Part shown: positions 1 to 8,279 of the stretch, in pieces | How positions within the stretch are numbered: position 1 is the first letter of the stretch | Layout: every line of letters begins with the position of its first letter | Source: Clostridium sp. Cult3 | GTDB taxonomy: Bacteria; Bacillota; Clostridia; Tissierellales; Tepidimicrobiaceae | Length of the DNA: 33,764 nucleotides | Direction of reading: 5' to 3' | NCBI RefSeq assembly: GCF_021655115.1 | Contig: NZ_PPXY01000025.1 | Span: forward strand, 1-33,764 | Translations under genes and position numbers: made by a program | The notes under the pieces: generated by a model | What the model saw: only the letters and a program-made list of their open reading frames with translations | What the model was told of the DNA's origin: nothing | The model's database searches: none

Positions 1-240
1 ATCTCCAAAGCTGGTCATGGCACCGATCTTTATCATATTTTCATCTTCTTCTATATAGGCTAATCCTGCTTCAGATAGATCGATTGCCAATGGTATGTTC
101 TTAGAACCCATCCTTATGAAGGCTCCCCCTCCAAATATCGTGTTTTTCCTATTGCATATCAATTGTCCATAGGCTTCTTCTGCAGTTTTCAATATTTGCT
201 TTCTAAATATATAAAAGCCAAAATAATCTATATAGATCAA
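1..240 (-). CDS. FAD-binding subunit of a molybdopterin dehydrogenase (xanthine dehydrogenase-like), N-terminal part only
   Basis: Open minus-strand frame that runs off the left edge. The translation contains TIFGGGAFIRMGS, then IPLAIDLSEAGL and IKIGAMTSFGD. This matches the N-terminal half of the FAD-binding (CoxM/XdhB-type) subunit of molybdenum hydroxylases, where the glycine-rich GGG segment contacts the FAD pyrophosphate and the IGAMT segment lies nearby. Family members are about 270-300 residues, so roughly three quarters lies outside the window. The start is uncertain: the frame opens after a stop at 244-246, the first plausible initiator is a TTG at 240, and no good ribosome binding site is visible. 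The physiological substrate (purine, nicotinate, other) cannot be told from this piece. Confidence 0.7.
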   Translation of the reverse strand, partial: MIYIDYFGFYIFRKQILKTAEEAYGQLICNRKNTIFGGGAFIRMGSKNIPLAIDLSEAGLAYIEEDENMIKIGAMTSFGD

Positions 241-363
241 ATCTTAAAGATATGATCTGTTTTGTTGTCAATTTTTTTCTAAATCTTTAAGCTTTTTCAA
301 ACAATTACATTGAATTTTATACTTTGCTTTTGGTTAATCTAATTTGGAAAGCGAGGTGAAAAG

Positions 364-564
364 ATGACTGTACAAAGTGATTTGCAAAAAGCAATAGCTT
401 CTTGTGAAGCAGCCAAAGGTAGCTATTCTCTGATGGCCCAGTCTACAGAAGATCAAGAAACAAAACAAATGTTTGAACAGATGAGTTCTGAGGTAGATAG
501 ACATATTAATTTCTTAAATAATAGATTAAGTTATCTAAATGAAAACAATCCTCTTAATAGCTAG
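364..564 (+). CDS. DUF1657-family small protein
   Basis: A 66-residue, helix-rich, acidic protein starting MTVQSDLQKAIASCEAAK, with a TEDQETKQMF segment in the middle. This resembles the DUF1657 family of short Firmicute proteins, often found in spore formers and sometimes beside SpoVA-type genes; their function is unknown. No membrane segment or signal peptide. A GAGGTG ribosome binding site lies about 5 bases before the ATG. It stands alone, with an intrinsic terminator directly downstream, so it is probably monocistronic. Family assignment is from memory of the pattern. Confidence 0.72.
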   Translation: MTVQSDLQKAIASCEAAKGSYSLMAQSTEDQETKQMFEQMSSEVDRHINFLNNRLSYLNENNPLNS

Positions 565-569
565 AAACG

Positions 570-596
570 GGAACAGGCATTATTGATGCTTGTTCC
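570..596 (+). terminator. Intrinsic terminator after the DUF1657 gene
   Basis: An 11-bp stem (570-580 with 586-596) around a 5-base loop, followed by the T-rich stretch TTATTTATT. It sits 6 bases after the stop codon of the DUF1657 gene. Confidence 0.75.
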
Positions 597-608
597 TTAT
601 TTATTGCC

Positions 609-637
609 TTGACACCATCAATTGACAGATATATTAT
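609..637 (+). promoter_or_regulatory. Sigma-A promoter of the M18 aminopeptidase gene
   Basis: TTGACA at 609-614 and TATTAT at 632-637 with a 17-base spacer, about 40 bases upstream of the aminopeptidase start. A second TTGACA at 622-627 has no matching -10 element. Confidence 0.65.
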
Positions 638-676
638 GATACTTAGAGATGCTAAATACATTTTGGAGGGATGGAA

Positions 677-2104
677 ATGGCGAAAGAATCAAAAGGAAAA
701 GAACTTCAAGAAGCTTTGACCCACAAATGGGATAATGTATGGGAAGTATTAGGAGACAAAGAAAAGGACAGGGTATTTGAAATAAACGAAGAGTACAAGG
801 ATTTCCTAGATAAGGGAAAAACCGAAAGAGAAGCAGCTAGAGAAATAATAAGAGTAGCAACTGAACAAGGCTATATATCTATAGACGAAGTAATAGAAAA
901 GAAGATTAAACCTACTCCAGGCATGAAAATATATGCAAATAACAAAAATAAGGCCGTTGCGCTATTTGTAATAGGTGAAGAAAAACTTGAAAAGGGTATG
1001 CATATTATCGGCTCCCATCTAGATGCTCCAAGACTAGATTTAAAACAATTCCCTCTCTATGAGGACTCAGGCTTAGCCCTATGTAAAACCCACTATTATG
1101 GTGGAATAAAAAAATATCAATGGGTTACATTGCCCCTAGCACTACATGGAGTTGTCATGAAAGAAGATGGAGAAAAAATCGATATAGTTATCGGCGAAGA
1201 TGAAGAGGATCCAGTATTCTTCATTACAGATCTACTCCCCCATCTAGCTAAGGACCAAATGGCCAAGAAGATGGGTGAAGGAATTACCGGAGAAGGCCTA
1301 AACCTTCTAGTTGGAAGTATCCCCTATAAAGACGATGAAATAAACGAAAAAGTAAAATTAAATGTACTTAATATACTTCATGAAAAATATGGAATAAAAG
1401 AAGAAGACTTTACCTCTGCAGAATTCGAAGTAGTGCCAGCAGGAAAATCCAGAGATGTAGGCATAGATAGAAGTATGGTTGGAGGATATGGCCAGGACGA
1501 TAGGGTTTGCGCCTTCACTTCCTTTAAAGCCATATTGGATGTAGAAAAACCAAACAAAACAGCTGTAGCCCTATTCGTAGATAAAGAAGAAATAGGCAGT
1601 GTAGGCAATACTAGCATGGAATCTAAATTCTTCGAAAATGTAGTTTCAGAACTGATATATCTAACTGAAGAAGACTATTCGGAACTTGTAGTAAAAAGAA
1701 CTTTGGCAAATTCCTGGGTACTTTCAGCCGATACATTAGGAGGTTTCGATCCTAATTATCCTGAAGTTTTAGACAAGATGAATGCTCCATTTATAGGTAA
1801 AGGTGTCACTATAGTTAAATATACAGGAGCCCGAGGAAAAGGTGGAAGTAACGATGCCAACTCCGAATATCTAGCAAAGATAAGAAAAATATTTAACGAC
1901 AACGATGTAGTTTGGCAAATGGGTGAATTAGGCAAGGTAGACCAAGGTGGTGGCGGAACCATCGCCTATATACTTGCAAACTATGGTATGGAAGTAGTAG
2001 ACTGTGGAGTAGCATTACTAAGTGTCCATGCTCCTTATGAGATTGCAAGCAAAGCTGATGTTTATATGACCTACAAAGGCTACAACGCCTTCTTTAATGC
2101 ATAA
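677..2104 (+). CDS. apeA: M18-family zinc aminopeptidase (probable aminopeptidase 1 type)
   Basis: Cytoplasmic dinuclear-zinc aminopeptidase of about 475 residues that removes N-terminal residues from peptides. Visible family motifs: GSHLDAPRLDLK near residue 115 (zinc ligands His and Asp), YGQDDR near 280, DKEEIGS (catalytic and zinc-binding Glu pair), SADTLGGFDP, and the C-terminal SVHAPYE carrying the last zinc His. The length agrees with the family. An in-frame ATG at 671 directly abuts the GGAGGG ribosome binding site (665-670); the ATG at 677 has proper 7-base spacing and is preferred, giving an MAKESKGK start. Monocistronic, between its own promoter and a terminator. No signal peptide. 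The apeA symbol follows usage for the short clostridial/Thermotoga branch and is less certain than the family. Confidence 0.93.
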   Translation: MAKESKGKELQEALTHKWDNVWEVLGDKEKDRVFEINEEYKDFLDKGKTEREAAREIIRVATEQGYISIDEVIEKKIKPTPGMKIYANNKNKAVALFVIGEEKLEKGMHIIGSHLDAPRLDLKQFPLYEDSGLALCKTHYYGGIKKYQWVTLPLALHGVVMKEDGEKIDIVIGEDEEDPVFFITDLLPHLAKDQMAKKMGEGITGEGLNLLVGSIPYKDDEINEKVKLNVLNILHEKYGIKEEDFTSAEFEVVPAGKSRDVGIDRSMVGGYGQDDRVCAFTSFKAILDVEKPNKTAVALFVDKEEIGSVGNTSMESKFFENVVSELIYLTEEDYSELVVKRTLANSWVLSADTLGGFDPNYPEVLDKMNAPFIGKGVTIVKYTGARGKGGSNDANSEYLAKIRKIFNDNDVVWQMGELGKVDQGGGGTIAYILANYGMEVVDCGVALLSVHAPYEIASKADVYMTYKGYNAFFNA

Positions 2105-2110
2105 TAAAAT

Positions 2111-2137
2111 TGGGGACAGCCAGCTGTCCCCATTGTT
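2111..2137. terminator. Bidirectional terminator between convergent peptidase genes
   Basis: GGGGACAG and CTGTCCCC arms (2112-2119 and 2124-2131) with a 4-base loop, a T run on the plus side and an A/T-rich tail (AATTTTATT) read on the minus side. It lies in the 34-base gap between the stops of the convergent M18 and PepF genes, so it can serve both. Confidence 0.75.
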
Positions 2138-2138
2138 T

Positions 2139-3941
2139 TTATATCTCTTCCGTTAATTGAATTATTTCATCAATTATATTTCCAATATGCTCTATTGTAT
2201 TTAATAAAGGCTTTTCAGTAGTAATATCTACTCCTGCCCTACTAGCAAACTCTACTGGTGTATATAGACCACCAGATTTAAGTACCGCAAGCCAATCATC
2301 TATAGCCTTTTGTCCTTCTTTTAATATTCTACTGTTTACCTCCGTAGCAATAGTCAATCCTGCACTATAGGTGTAAGGATACAATCCCATGTAGTAATGA
2401 GGTTGTCTCATCCAAGTAAGCTCTGCTCCTTCGTTGATTACTACAGCATCTCCCCAGAATTCTTCTAATACTTCCCTCTTTAATTTGTTTAATAATGCTG
2501 CATGGATAGAGCCACCATCGTCAACTATTTTATATACCTCTCTTTGGAAAGCTGCTTCTAATAGATGGGTTACAAAATTGTGGTAGTAGGTTCTAGATAT
2601 CATAGATGACAATACCCATCTTTTCATCCTTTTGTCTTCGGTATTTTTCATCAGATAATTTGCCATAAGCATTTCATTCATAGTAGAAGGCGCCTCTACA
2701 TAGTATCTAGATGATCTTGAGTTGAATATGTTTTGGTTTTGATGAGCTAAATAGAAATTCCCTGCATGACCTAGTTCATGGGATAAAACGAATACCTCCC
2801 TCATCCTTCCAGTCCAAGAAATCAATATATAAGGATGGCTACCATAAGGACTAGAACAGAAAGCACCAGTGGATTTCCCCTTGTTTTGGACAAAGTCTAT
2901 CCATCTTTCGTTAAAGGCTCTATCGATCATCTCCAGATAGTCCTCACCTAATACTGCTAATGCCCCCTCTATATAGGGTCGAGCTTCTTCCACACTTATG
3001 TCCGGTTCATACTCTGGATCAACTGCTAATTTCAAGTCCATGAAGGTCATTTCCTCTAATCCATGGATCTTCTGAATTAGCTTAGCATATTTCCTCATAT
3101 GAGGTGCTAAATTTTCCATTATCAAATCTATCTGTCTGTCGTATAGTTCCCTGTCTACCTTTTGAGAAAACAATAGGCTATCTATTACGGAGTCAAAGCC
3201 TCTTAAATTGGCTATAGTCTTCTCTTTTTGTACCTGGACTTGATATGCTGTAGCTATGGTATGTTGATATTCCCTTAATTTGTTTGAAAATGCTTCTGCT
3301 GCAGCTCGTCTGATCTTGGTGTCATTTTCATACTCCCATTTCCCTTCAAATAACACAAAGCTTAGAGGATACTCTTTCCCGTCTACTGTAAAGGTTCCAA
3401 AATCCATATCAGCCAATTTAGCCCTATTATATATTTGATAAGGTGCTTCTAATACATTGGAAAGAGCTGATAAGGTCCTCTCCACCTCAGGATGTAGGGT
3501 ATAGGGTTTTCTCCTCACTATATCCTTTAAAAATAGTGCATTTTCTTGGGATTGGTCTATAGCTTGTTGGATTGTTTCTTCCTCTACTTGAACTATTTCC
3601 GATTCAATAAAGCTTAGGCGGCTACTTACCTGTGACAGAATGTTAGAGGTTTTCATCTGTCTAGTTTGACTTTTCGTATCCGTCTGGTCTACTGCTACTG
3701 ACAGATAAGAGTAAGTTCCCAGCAAACCTGCCAGCTCTATCAAAACTTTAAGCTGATCTAAACAGGCATTGATCTCTTTTGCCCCATTTAGCTTCCCCTT
3801 ATATTCTTTTTCCATATCCTCGGATAGTTTCACCACTTCTTGAAGTTTTTGTTCAAACTCCTCTTCCGTTTCAAATATGGCTGTTAGATCCCAGGTAAAT
3901 CTTTCATCCACATCTTTCCTATCCAAAAGTCCTTTACCCAT
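2139..3941 (-). CDS. pepF: Oligoendopeptidase F (M3B family)
   Basis: A 600-residue cytoplasmic zinc metallopeptidase that cleaves internal bonds of short oligopeptides. The HEXXH motif appears as LSHELGHAG (HELGH at about 388-392), and the third zinc ligand is probably the Glu in YVEAPSTMNE about 25 residues later. The N-terminal M3B helical domain (WDLTAIFETEEEF and following) is present and the length is typical (about 600). No signal peptide. AAGGAGG lies 8 bases before the ATG. A promoter is visible upstream, so it can be transcribed separately from the wall-hydrolase gene that precedes it on the same strand. Its likely role is degradation of imported peptides. Confidence 0.95.
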   Translation of the reverse strand: MGKGLLDRKDVDERFTWDLTAIFETEEEFEQKLQEVVKLSEDMEKEYKGKLNGAKEINACLDQLKVLIELAGLLGTYSYLSVAVDQTDTKSQTRQMKTSNILSQVSSRLSFIESEIVQVEEETIQQAIDQSQENALFLKDIVRRKPYTLHPEVERTLSALSNVLEAPYQIYNRAKLADMDFGTFTVDGKEYPLSFVLFEGKWEYENDTKIRRAAAEAFSNKLREYQHTIATAYQVQVQKEKTIANLRGFDSVIDSLLFSQKVDRELYDRQIDLIMENLAPHMRKYAKLIQKIHGLEEMTFMDLKLAVDPEYEPDISVEEARPYIEGALAVLGEDYLEMIDRAFNERWIDFVQNKGKSTGAFCSSPYGSHPYILISWTGRMREVFVLSHELGHAGNFYLAHQNQNIFNSRSSRYYVEAPSTMNEMLMANYLMKNTEDKRMKRWVLSSMISRTYYHNFVTHLLEAAFQREVYKIVDDGGSIHAALLNKLKREVLEEFWGDAVVINEGAELTWMRQPHYYMGLYPYTYSAGLTIATEVNSRILKEGQKAIDDWLAVLKSGGLYTPVEFASRAGVDITTEKPLLNTIEHIGNIIDEIIQLTEEI

Positions 3942-3979
3942 ATTAAAACCTCCTTATAATATTTCGATTGTCTAAGTAA

Positions 3980-4008
3980 ATTATATTATAAGAAGATTTG
4001 TAATACAA
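3980..4008 (-). promoter_or_regulatory. Sigma-A promoter of pepF
   Basis: On the minus strand TTGTAT (4008-4003) and TATAAT (3985-3980) are separated by exactly 17 bases. A second overlapping TATAAT begins at 3990 but has poor spacing to this -35. Confidence 0.55.
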
Positions 4009-4023
4009 GGAATATTGGAAAAC

Positions 4024-6135
4024 TTAAATCCTCACCTTGTCAAGCTTTTTCAAATCATACTGCTTTATTATCCTCATCAACTTCAATGCATATTCTGGGT
4101 CAGTGGCATAGCCAGTTCTTTTTAGGGCCCATGCTCCTTGGGTGCTGTTTTGCATTACTTCCCTAAAAGGTTCATATCTATCAGAATTCAGTAAAAAGCT
4201 TTTATGATCTGTCCAACTTTCCTGAACACTGTTGTAAGCTCGAAAATCCGCATCTACGTAATAAGTCTTCCCATTATATACTTCCCAAGTATTGTAAGTT
4301 ACTGATCCATTAGGCCCTTTACCCTTTATTCCAAATAGATTGTAGGATATTTTCCCACTATATTTGTCCACGGGAACACTTTGGCCCCAGCCACTTTCAA
4401 GGATGGACTGAGCGGTTTGTAATGCTGCAGACATACCTGTTTTTTCCCAAGAGTCTTTGGCTAATCCAGAGGCCAAATCCAAATATTTGTCCTTTTCAAT
4501 TATAGGTACGGATTGATAAGTCTCTCCAAGATAAACCCTAATTGGAACTAGTTCGCTTTTGATTTCTTTACCCTTAGCTTTACCAATAGCTTGTATATTC
4601 CAATAGCCCACGTCCTCTTTTGTAGGAGTATAGGTCTGTTCTAAGAGGGGATCCTTATCCATTGCTATGTTTTTTACTTTTCCCGTATCCTTATTAATGA
4701 GAACATAGCTTACACTATCTAAGTTCATATTGCTTAAAGTCATTAAACTAGTGGATTCTCTCAACACTTGATTGGGCCCTACTCCCTGAAGAAGTATCGT
4801 AGCTTCACCAGTCAAGCTGACCTTTATAGGTTTACTATCATGGGACACTCCCTTGGTATCCTTAACTCTCACCAATACCTCTTTGTCTCCAGAAATATCA
4901 GTCCCTGGAAACCATCTATAATCTCCATAGGGCTTTTGAGCTAGGATTTTTTCCTTTCCGGAAATAGGGTCTCTTAATATATACTGGGTTTCCCTTACAT
5001 CAAAATTTCTAGAAGCCAGTAGATTGACAGGCTTGTTGACCACTTGTCCCTGTGAAACCCCGGTTAATGTTAATTTAGGATCTACTTCAACCCTTGCAAC
5101 TATCTTTTCACTTTCATAAGGTTTGTTTTCACTGTCGTAAGCAATTACCTTGAAGGAGTAGTTTCCATTTTCCCTTACATTTGGTTCCCACTTATATTGA
5201 CCATAGGGATCTATAGGAGCCTCTTCTCCTATGATATTGATTTTTCCCGTATCTAAATTAGTAACCTCATATTTTACATAAGATGCTACAAAACTAGTAT
5301 CTACCCCCATATATATGGTGTTGTCCAATGTTTCACCTTCTTTTATTCCTGTTAGTGAAACCTTAGGAACTACATCTAAAACAACGGAAATAGCATCACC
5401 TGCTATAAATTTTCCATCCTTATCATAGAGGGCTGCTACCAATACCTTCTCCCCTTTTTCCTCTAAATCCGGTATCCAAGTATATTTTTCCGTTATACCC
5501 TCTCCTCTAGCTATTACAAAACCTTCAGCTGTATTTGGATCTAATAATAGGTATTTTATCTCTTTAGCATTGGATAAATTATCTTCAGTTAGTTCTATTT
5601 GCAATTCTGTCTTACCTTTTATAACTTGTCCAGAATTTAATGAAGAAATACTCACATTAAAAAGCGGTTCCATATTTGATGCTTTACTAGAGTCGATATT
5701 AACTGTCCTCGTGGCTTCATCCCATTCCACTCCTACCCCTAAAGCATTACCAACAAAACGAAGAGGTACGAAGGTGCGACCATCTACTATTTTAGGGGCC
5801 ACATCTATTAGACTATAATTCTTCTCACCATCTTCGTAGGATACTAGATAGCTATTGATTTTCAAATTTACTATTTGATTGTCCTTTTGGATGATTACCC
5901 TTTTCTCCTTATCTTTCCAATCAACTTTTCCTCCTAATTCTTCCGTTACAAATCGTATTGGCACTAAGGTCCTGCCATTTTCAATTATAGGGCTAGCTAA
6001 CGAGGTAATATCCTTTCCATCAGCTACCAATTTAATAGGAGGTGCAGCTAATGAACAGGTATTGAACTGTTGAGAAAAGATAAAAAGTATAAGCAATGAA
6101 GAAAACAAAATAAGATTAAATACTTTTTCTTTCAC
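4024..6135 (-). CDS. Secreted wall hydrolase: copper amine oxidase-like N-terminal domains, four Ig-like repeats, glucosaminidase domain
   Basis: A 703-residue exported protein. Residues 1-31 form a signal peptide (hydrophobic FNLILFSSLLILFIF). Residues about 33-150 carry two copies of the 'copper amine oxidase N-terminal-like' stalk module (GRTLVPIRFV and GRTFVPLRFV), a wall or surface module common in Clostridia and not an oxidase. About 155-540 hold four related modules of about 95 residues, each ending near a Trp/Tyr-x-P segment and an Ig-like strand pattern. About 550-700 is a Glucosaminidase (PF01832-like) domain with AQSILESGWGQS, whose Glu is the expected catalytic acid, and YNLFGIKG. 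Predicted to cleave the glycan strand of peptidoglycan. The start is GTG at 6135 behind AAGGAG; the neighbouring ATG one base off is in a dead frame. Confidence 0.88.
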   Translation of the reverse strand: MKEKVFNLILFSSLLILFIFSQQFNTCSLAAPPIKLVADGKDITSLASPIIENGRTLVPIRFVTEELGGKVDWKDKEKRVIIQKDNQIVNLKINSYLVSYEDGEKNYSLIDVAPKIVDGRTFVPLRFVGNALGVGVEWDEATRTVNIDSSKASNMEPLFNVSISSLNSGQVIKGKTELQIELTEDNLSNAKEIKYLLLDPNTAEGFVIARGEGITEKYTWIPDLEEKGEKVLVAALYDKDGKFIAGDAISVVLDVVPKVSLTGIKEGETLDNTIYMGVDTSFVASYVKYEVTNLDTGKINIIGEEAPIDPYGQYKWEPNVRENGNYSFKVIAYDSENKPYESEKIVARVEVDPKLTLTGVSQGQVVNKPVNLLASRNFDVRETQYILRDPISGKEKILAQKPYGDYRWFPGTDISGDKEVLVRVKDTKGVSHDSKPIKVSLTGEATILLQGVGPNQVLRESTSLMTLSNMNLDSVSYVLINKDTGKVKNIAMDKDPLLEQTYTPTKEDVGYWNIQAIGKAKGKEIKSELVPIRVYLGETYQSVPIIEKDKYLDLASGLAKDSWEKTGMSAALQTAQSILESGWGQSVPVDKYSGKISYNLFGIKGKGPNGSVTYNTWEVYNGKTYYVDADFRAYNSVQESWTDHKSFLLNSDRYEPFREVMQNSTQGAWALKRTGYATDPEYALKLMRIIKQYDLKKLDKVRI

Positions 6136-6231
6136 ATTTTCACTCCTTCCTTTTATATAGCCATATGTCTTTATTTACATTATATAATATTAGTCAAACT
6201 TCCTTAACGATATATATATTAAGTTTGTATT

Positions 6232-6261
6232 ACAAAAAAACAAACCAGCCCTTAGGCTGGT
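6232..6261 (-). terminator. Intrinsic terminator after the SDR gene
   Basis: A 7-bp stem ACCAGCC/GGCTGGT (6244-6250 and 6255-6261) with loop CTTA. Read on the minus strand it is followed by TTTGTTTTTTTTG. It ends the SDR transcript before the wall-hydrolase gene. Confidence 0.8.
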
Positions 6262-6279
6262 AAACAATACAATATTAGA

Positions 6280-7038
6280 TTAATATGCGGTCCATCCTCC
6301 ATCGGCTACGATGGTAGTTCCATTTACAAAGCTAGACTCATCTGATGCTAAAAATAGCATAACATTAGCAATCTCTTCGGCTTCTCCTACTACTGGAAAT
6401 GCACTAACTCCTTTCATCAATTTATCTAATACAAATTGATTTGGGCTCTCCACTGTACCGCCAATCTCCGTCTTAACAGATCCTGGGGCTACGGCATTAC
6501 ATCTAATTCCCTTGTCTTGGAACATATAGCCAATATGCTTGGTCATACCTATTAAACCATGCTTAGATGTAACATAGGCCATGCCTCCTCTTGCCCCAAA
6601 CAAGCCTCCAACAGAAGCAGTATTGATAATATTTCCAAAACCCTGTTCAATCATATGGGGTATTACCTTTCTTATCATCTTCATTGGTCCTGTTAGATTT
6701 ACATCTAGTACCTTATCCCATATTTCATCTTCCATATTGTCTGCTGAAAGATAATTGTCAAGAACACCTGCATTGTTAACTAGAATATCTATCTTGCCAT
6801 ACTTGTTTAATGTCTCTTCAACTACCTTTTCTATATCTTCATCGACGGAAACATCTCCTGGAATTGGATATATCTCTCCATCTAATTCCTTACTTGCATT
6901 TACTAATTCTTCTAATCTTTCAGCTCTCCTTGCAACTACAACTACCTTTGCCCCTTCTTCAGCAAATCTCAAAGCCGTTGCATTGCCTATACCGGAGCTA
7001 GCCCCCGTTAATATAACCACTTTGTCTTTTAATCTCAT
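6280..7038 (-). CDS. Short-chain dehydrogenase/reductase (SDR), classical type
   Basis: A 252-residue NAD(P)-dependent oxidoreductase with a Rossmann fold. Motifs: TGASSGIG (11-18) for cofactor binding, NNAG (88-91), and the catalytic triad Ser142 / Tyr155 / Lys159 within NTASVGG and YVTSKHG. The C-terminal FVNGTTIVADGGW is the usual SDR ending. Arg37-Arg38 after the second strand (VVVARR) favours NADP(H), an inference. The best general label is FabG/glucose-dehydrogenase-like; the substrate is not readable. AGGAGGT lies 7 bases before the ATG. It has its own terminator, so it is probably monocistronic. It may contribute to alcohol, keto-acid or lipid metabolism. Confidence 0.93.
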   Translation of the reverse strand: MRLKDKVVILTGASSGIGNATALRFAEEGAKVVVVARRAERLEELVNASKELDGEIYPIPGDVSVDEDIEKVVEETLNKYGKIDILVNNAGVLDNYLSADNMEDEIWDKVLDVNLTGPMKMIRKVIPHMIEQGFGNIINTASVGGLFGARGGMAYVTSKHGLIGMTKHIGYMFQDKGIRCNAVAPGSVKTEIGGTVESPNQFVLDKLMKGVSAFPVVGEAEEIANVMLFLASDESSFVNGTTIVADGGWTAY

Positions 7039-7082
7039 ATTCTACCTCCTCTAGAATAGTATTTTACGGTTCACATAATATA

Positions 7083-7217
7083 CTACCCATTATATTCACC
7101 TTTTTCACATAATTTTTCCTTATCCCAGCATTTGTTGTTTTTGAGACAGGGAGAACCATCGTCACCGTCACATGTATAATTATTCACATAGCTAATAAGC
7201 TTGCATTTTTCTTTCAT
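7083..7217 (-). CDS. Possible small cysteine-rich protein (44 aa)
   Basis: A short minus-strand frame in the 380-base gap between the SDR gene and the amino-acid importer. It encodes 44 residues with five cysteines: CKLISYVNNYTCDGDDGSPC and LKNNKCWDKEKLCEKG. Spaced cysteines, charged content and no hydrophobic runs look more like a real small metal-binding or disulfide protein than random A/T-rich DNA. Against it: no clear ribosome binding site precedes the ATG at 7217. The frame stays open upstream to 7274 without a standard start, so the true start may differ or the gene may be a 5'-truncated remnant. It could be co-transcribed with the SDR gene, which begins 45 bases downstream. No family recognised. 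Confidence 0.35.
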   Translation of the reverse strand: MKEKCKLISYVNNYTCDGDDGSPCLKNNKCWDKEKLCEKGEYNG

Positions 7218-7329
7218 TTCAGATATTTTTGAATACTTTATATCTTTACTATATATTCTAGTGTTTTCAATGGCTTATATAGACCTTTTTTTATATATAA
7301 GTATTTCCATTCTATGTCACTAAAAAATA

Positions 7330-7369
7330 TTTATGCATTTTTAACTACCCTATTGTAATTTTATGCATT
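7330..7369 (+). promoter_or_regulatory. Twin TTTATGCATT sites at the amino-acid importer promoter
   Basis: The 10-base word TTTATGCATT occurs at 7330-7339 and 7360-7369, exactly 30 bases (about three helical turns) apart. Each contains the palindrome ATGCAT. The second copy lies between the -35 and -10 of the importer promoter and the first just upstream of the -35, which suits a repressor or nutrient-responsive regulator. The regulator is unknown. Confidence 0.35.
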
Positions 7370-7381
7370 GTAGCGTATAAT
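7353..7381 (+). promoter_or_regulatory. Sigma-A promoter of the amino-acid ABC importer operon
   Basis: TTGTAA (7353-7358) and TATAAT (7376-7381) with a 17-base spacer, about 38 bases upstream of the binding-protein start. Confidence 0.6.
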
Positions 7382-7419
7382 ACTATGTCATAGAGTAAAT
7401 TTACTAGGAGGAATTAAAA

Positions 7420-8235
7420 ATGATGAAAAAATTTAGTACTTATGTGGCATTAATCATGGTCGTATTGTTATTTTCATTGACCTTAGTTGGTTGTGGTAAT
7501 TCAAAGGAAACTGGATCAGCCGTAGACAGGATTCAGGATTCAAACAAAATCGTTTTAGGTACTTGTGCCGATTATCCACCTTATGAATTCCATAGACAAG
7601 TCGATGGAAAAGATGAAATTGTAGGATTTGATATCGATATTGCCAAGGAAGTTGCCAAGGATTTAGGCGTAGAACTTGAGATAAAGGATATGGACTTCAG
7701 CGGACTTCTATCAGCCTTAAATACTGGAAATGTAGACTTTGTGGTAGCAGGTATGACCCCTGATGAAGAGAGAAAGAAAAACGTAGATTTTTCAAAAGTA
7801 TACTATGACCCAGAGCAAGGTTTGTTGATTAGAAGCGAAGATGTAGAAAAATATAAATCCATTGAAGATTTAAAAGGCATGAAAGTCGGTGCCCAAAAAG
7901 GAACGGTACAGGAAGAAGTAGCTGAAGATGTTGTTGAGGGTTCCGAGGTAAAGGCCTTAGGTAAGATTACAAACTTAGTATTAGAATTGAAAAACAATAA
8001 AATTGACGGAATCGTTTTGGCAACTCCTGTTGCTGAAGCCTATGAAAAAGCAAATCCAGATTTAGTCCTTTCACCTTATATTGATTTTGGTAAAGAAGGG
8101 GGAGTTGCTATAGCTGTAAAAAAAGGCAACAAGGAGCTAGTAGATTCAATAAACAATACTATAGATAGACTAATGGAAGATGATTCCCTTGAAAAATTCA
8201 TACAAGAGGCTACTATTCTTTCAGAAGAAGAATAA
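7420..8235 (+). CDS. Polar amino-acid ABC transporter, substrate-binding lipoprotein (SBP family 3)
   Basis: A 271-residue lipoprotein. Hydrophobic signal peptide with lipobox LVGC (Cys25), so it is anchored to the outer face of the membrane. The mature part shows the family-3 pattern: LGTCADYPPYEF at the first strand, VGFDIDIAKEVAKDLG, FSGLLSALNTGNVDFVVAGM, and KVGAQKGTVQEE. In family members these residues bind the amino-acid alpha-carboxylate and alpha-amino group. First gene of a three-gene operon (binding protein, permease, ATPase). Strong AGGAGG ribosome binding site; an ATG one codon later is also possible. Specificity (basic, acidic, glutamine, cystine) cannot be fixed by eye. Confidence 0.93.
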   Translation: MMKKFSTYVALIMVVLLFSLTLVGCGNSKETGSAVDRIQDSNKIVLGTCADYPPYEFHRQVDGKDEIVGFDIDIAKEVAKDLGVELEIKDMDFSGLLSALNTGNVDFVVAGMTPDEERKKNVDFSKVYYDPEQGLLIRSEDVEKYKSIEDLKGMKVGAQKGTVQEEVAEDVVEGSEVKALGKITNLVLELKNNKIDGIVLATPVAEAYEKANPDLVLSPYIDFGKEGGVAIAVKKGNKELVDSINNTIDRLMEDDSLEKFIQEATILSEEE

Positions 8236-8279
8236 GGTCTAAATATCATAAAGGGTTTGAGTATTAAGGAGGCTTAAAA

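Noticed and set aside
671-676. Upstream ATG of the M18 aminopeptidase gene
   Set aside because: It directly abuts the GGAGGG ribosome binding site; the ATG at 677 has normal spacing.
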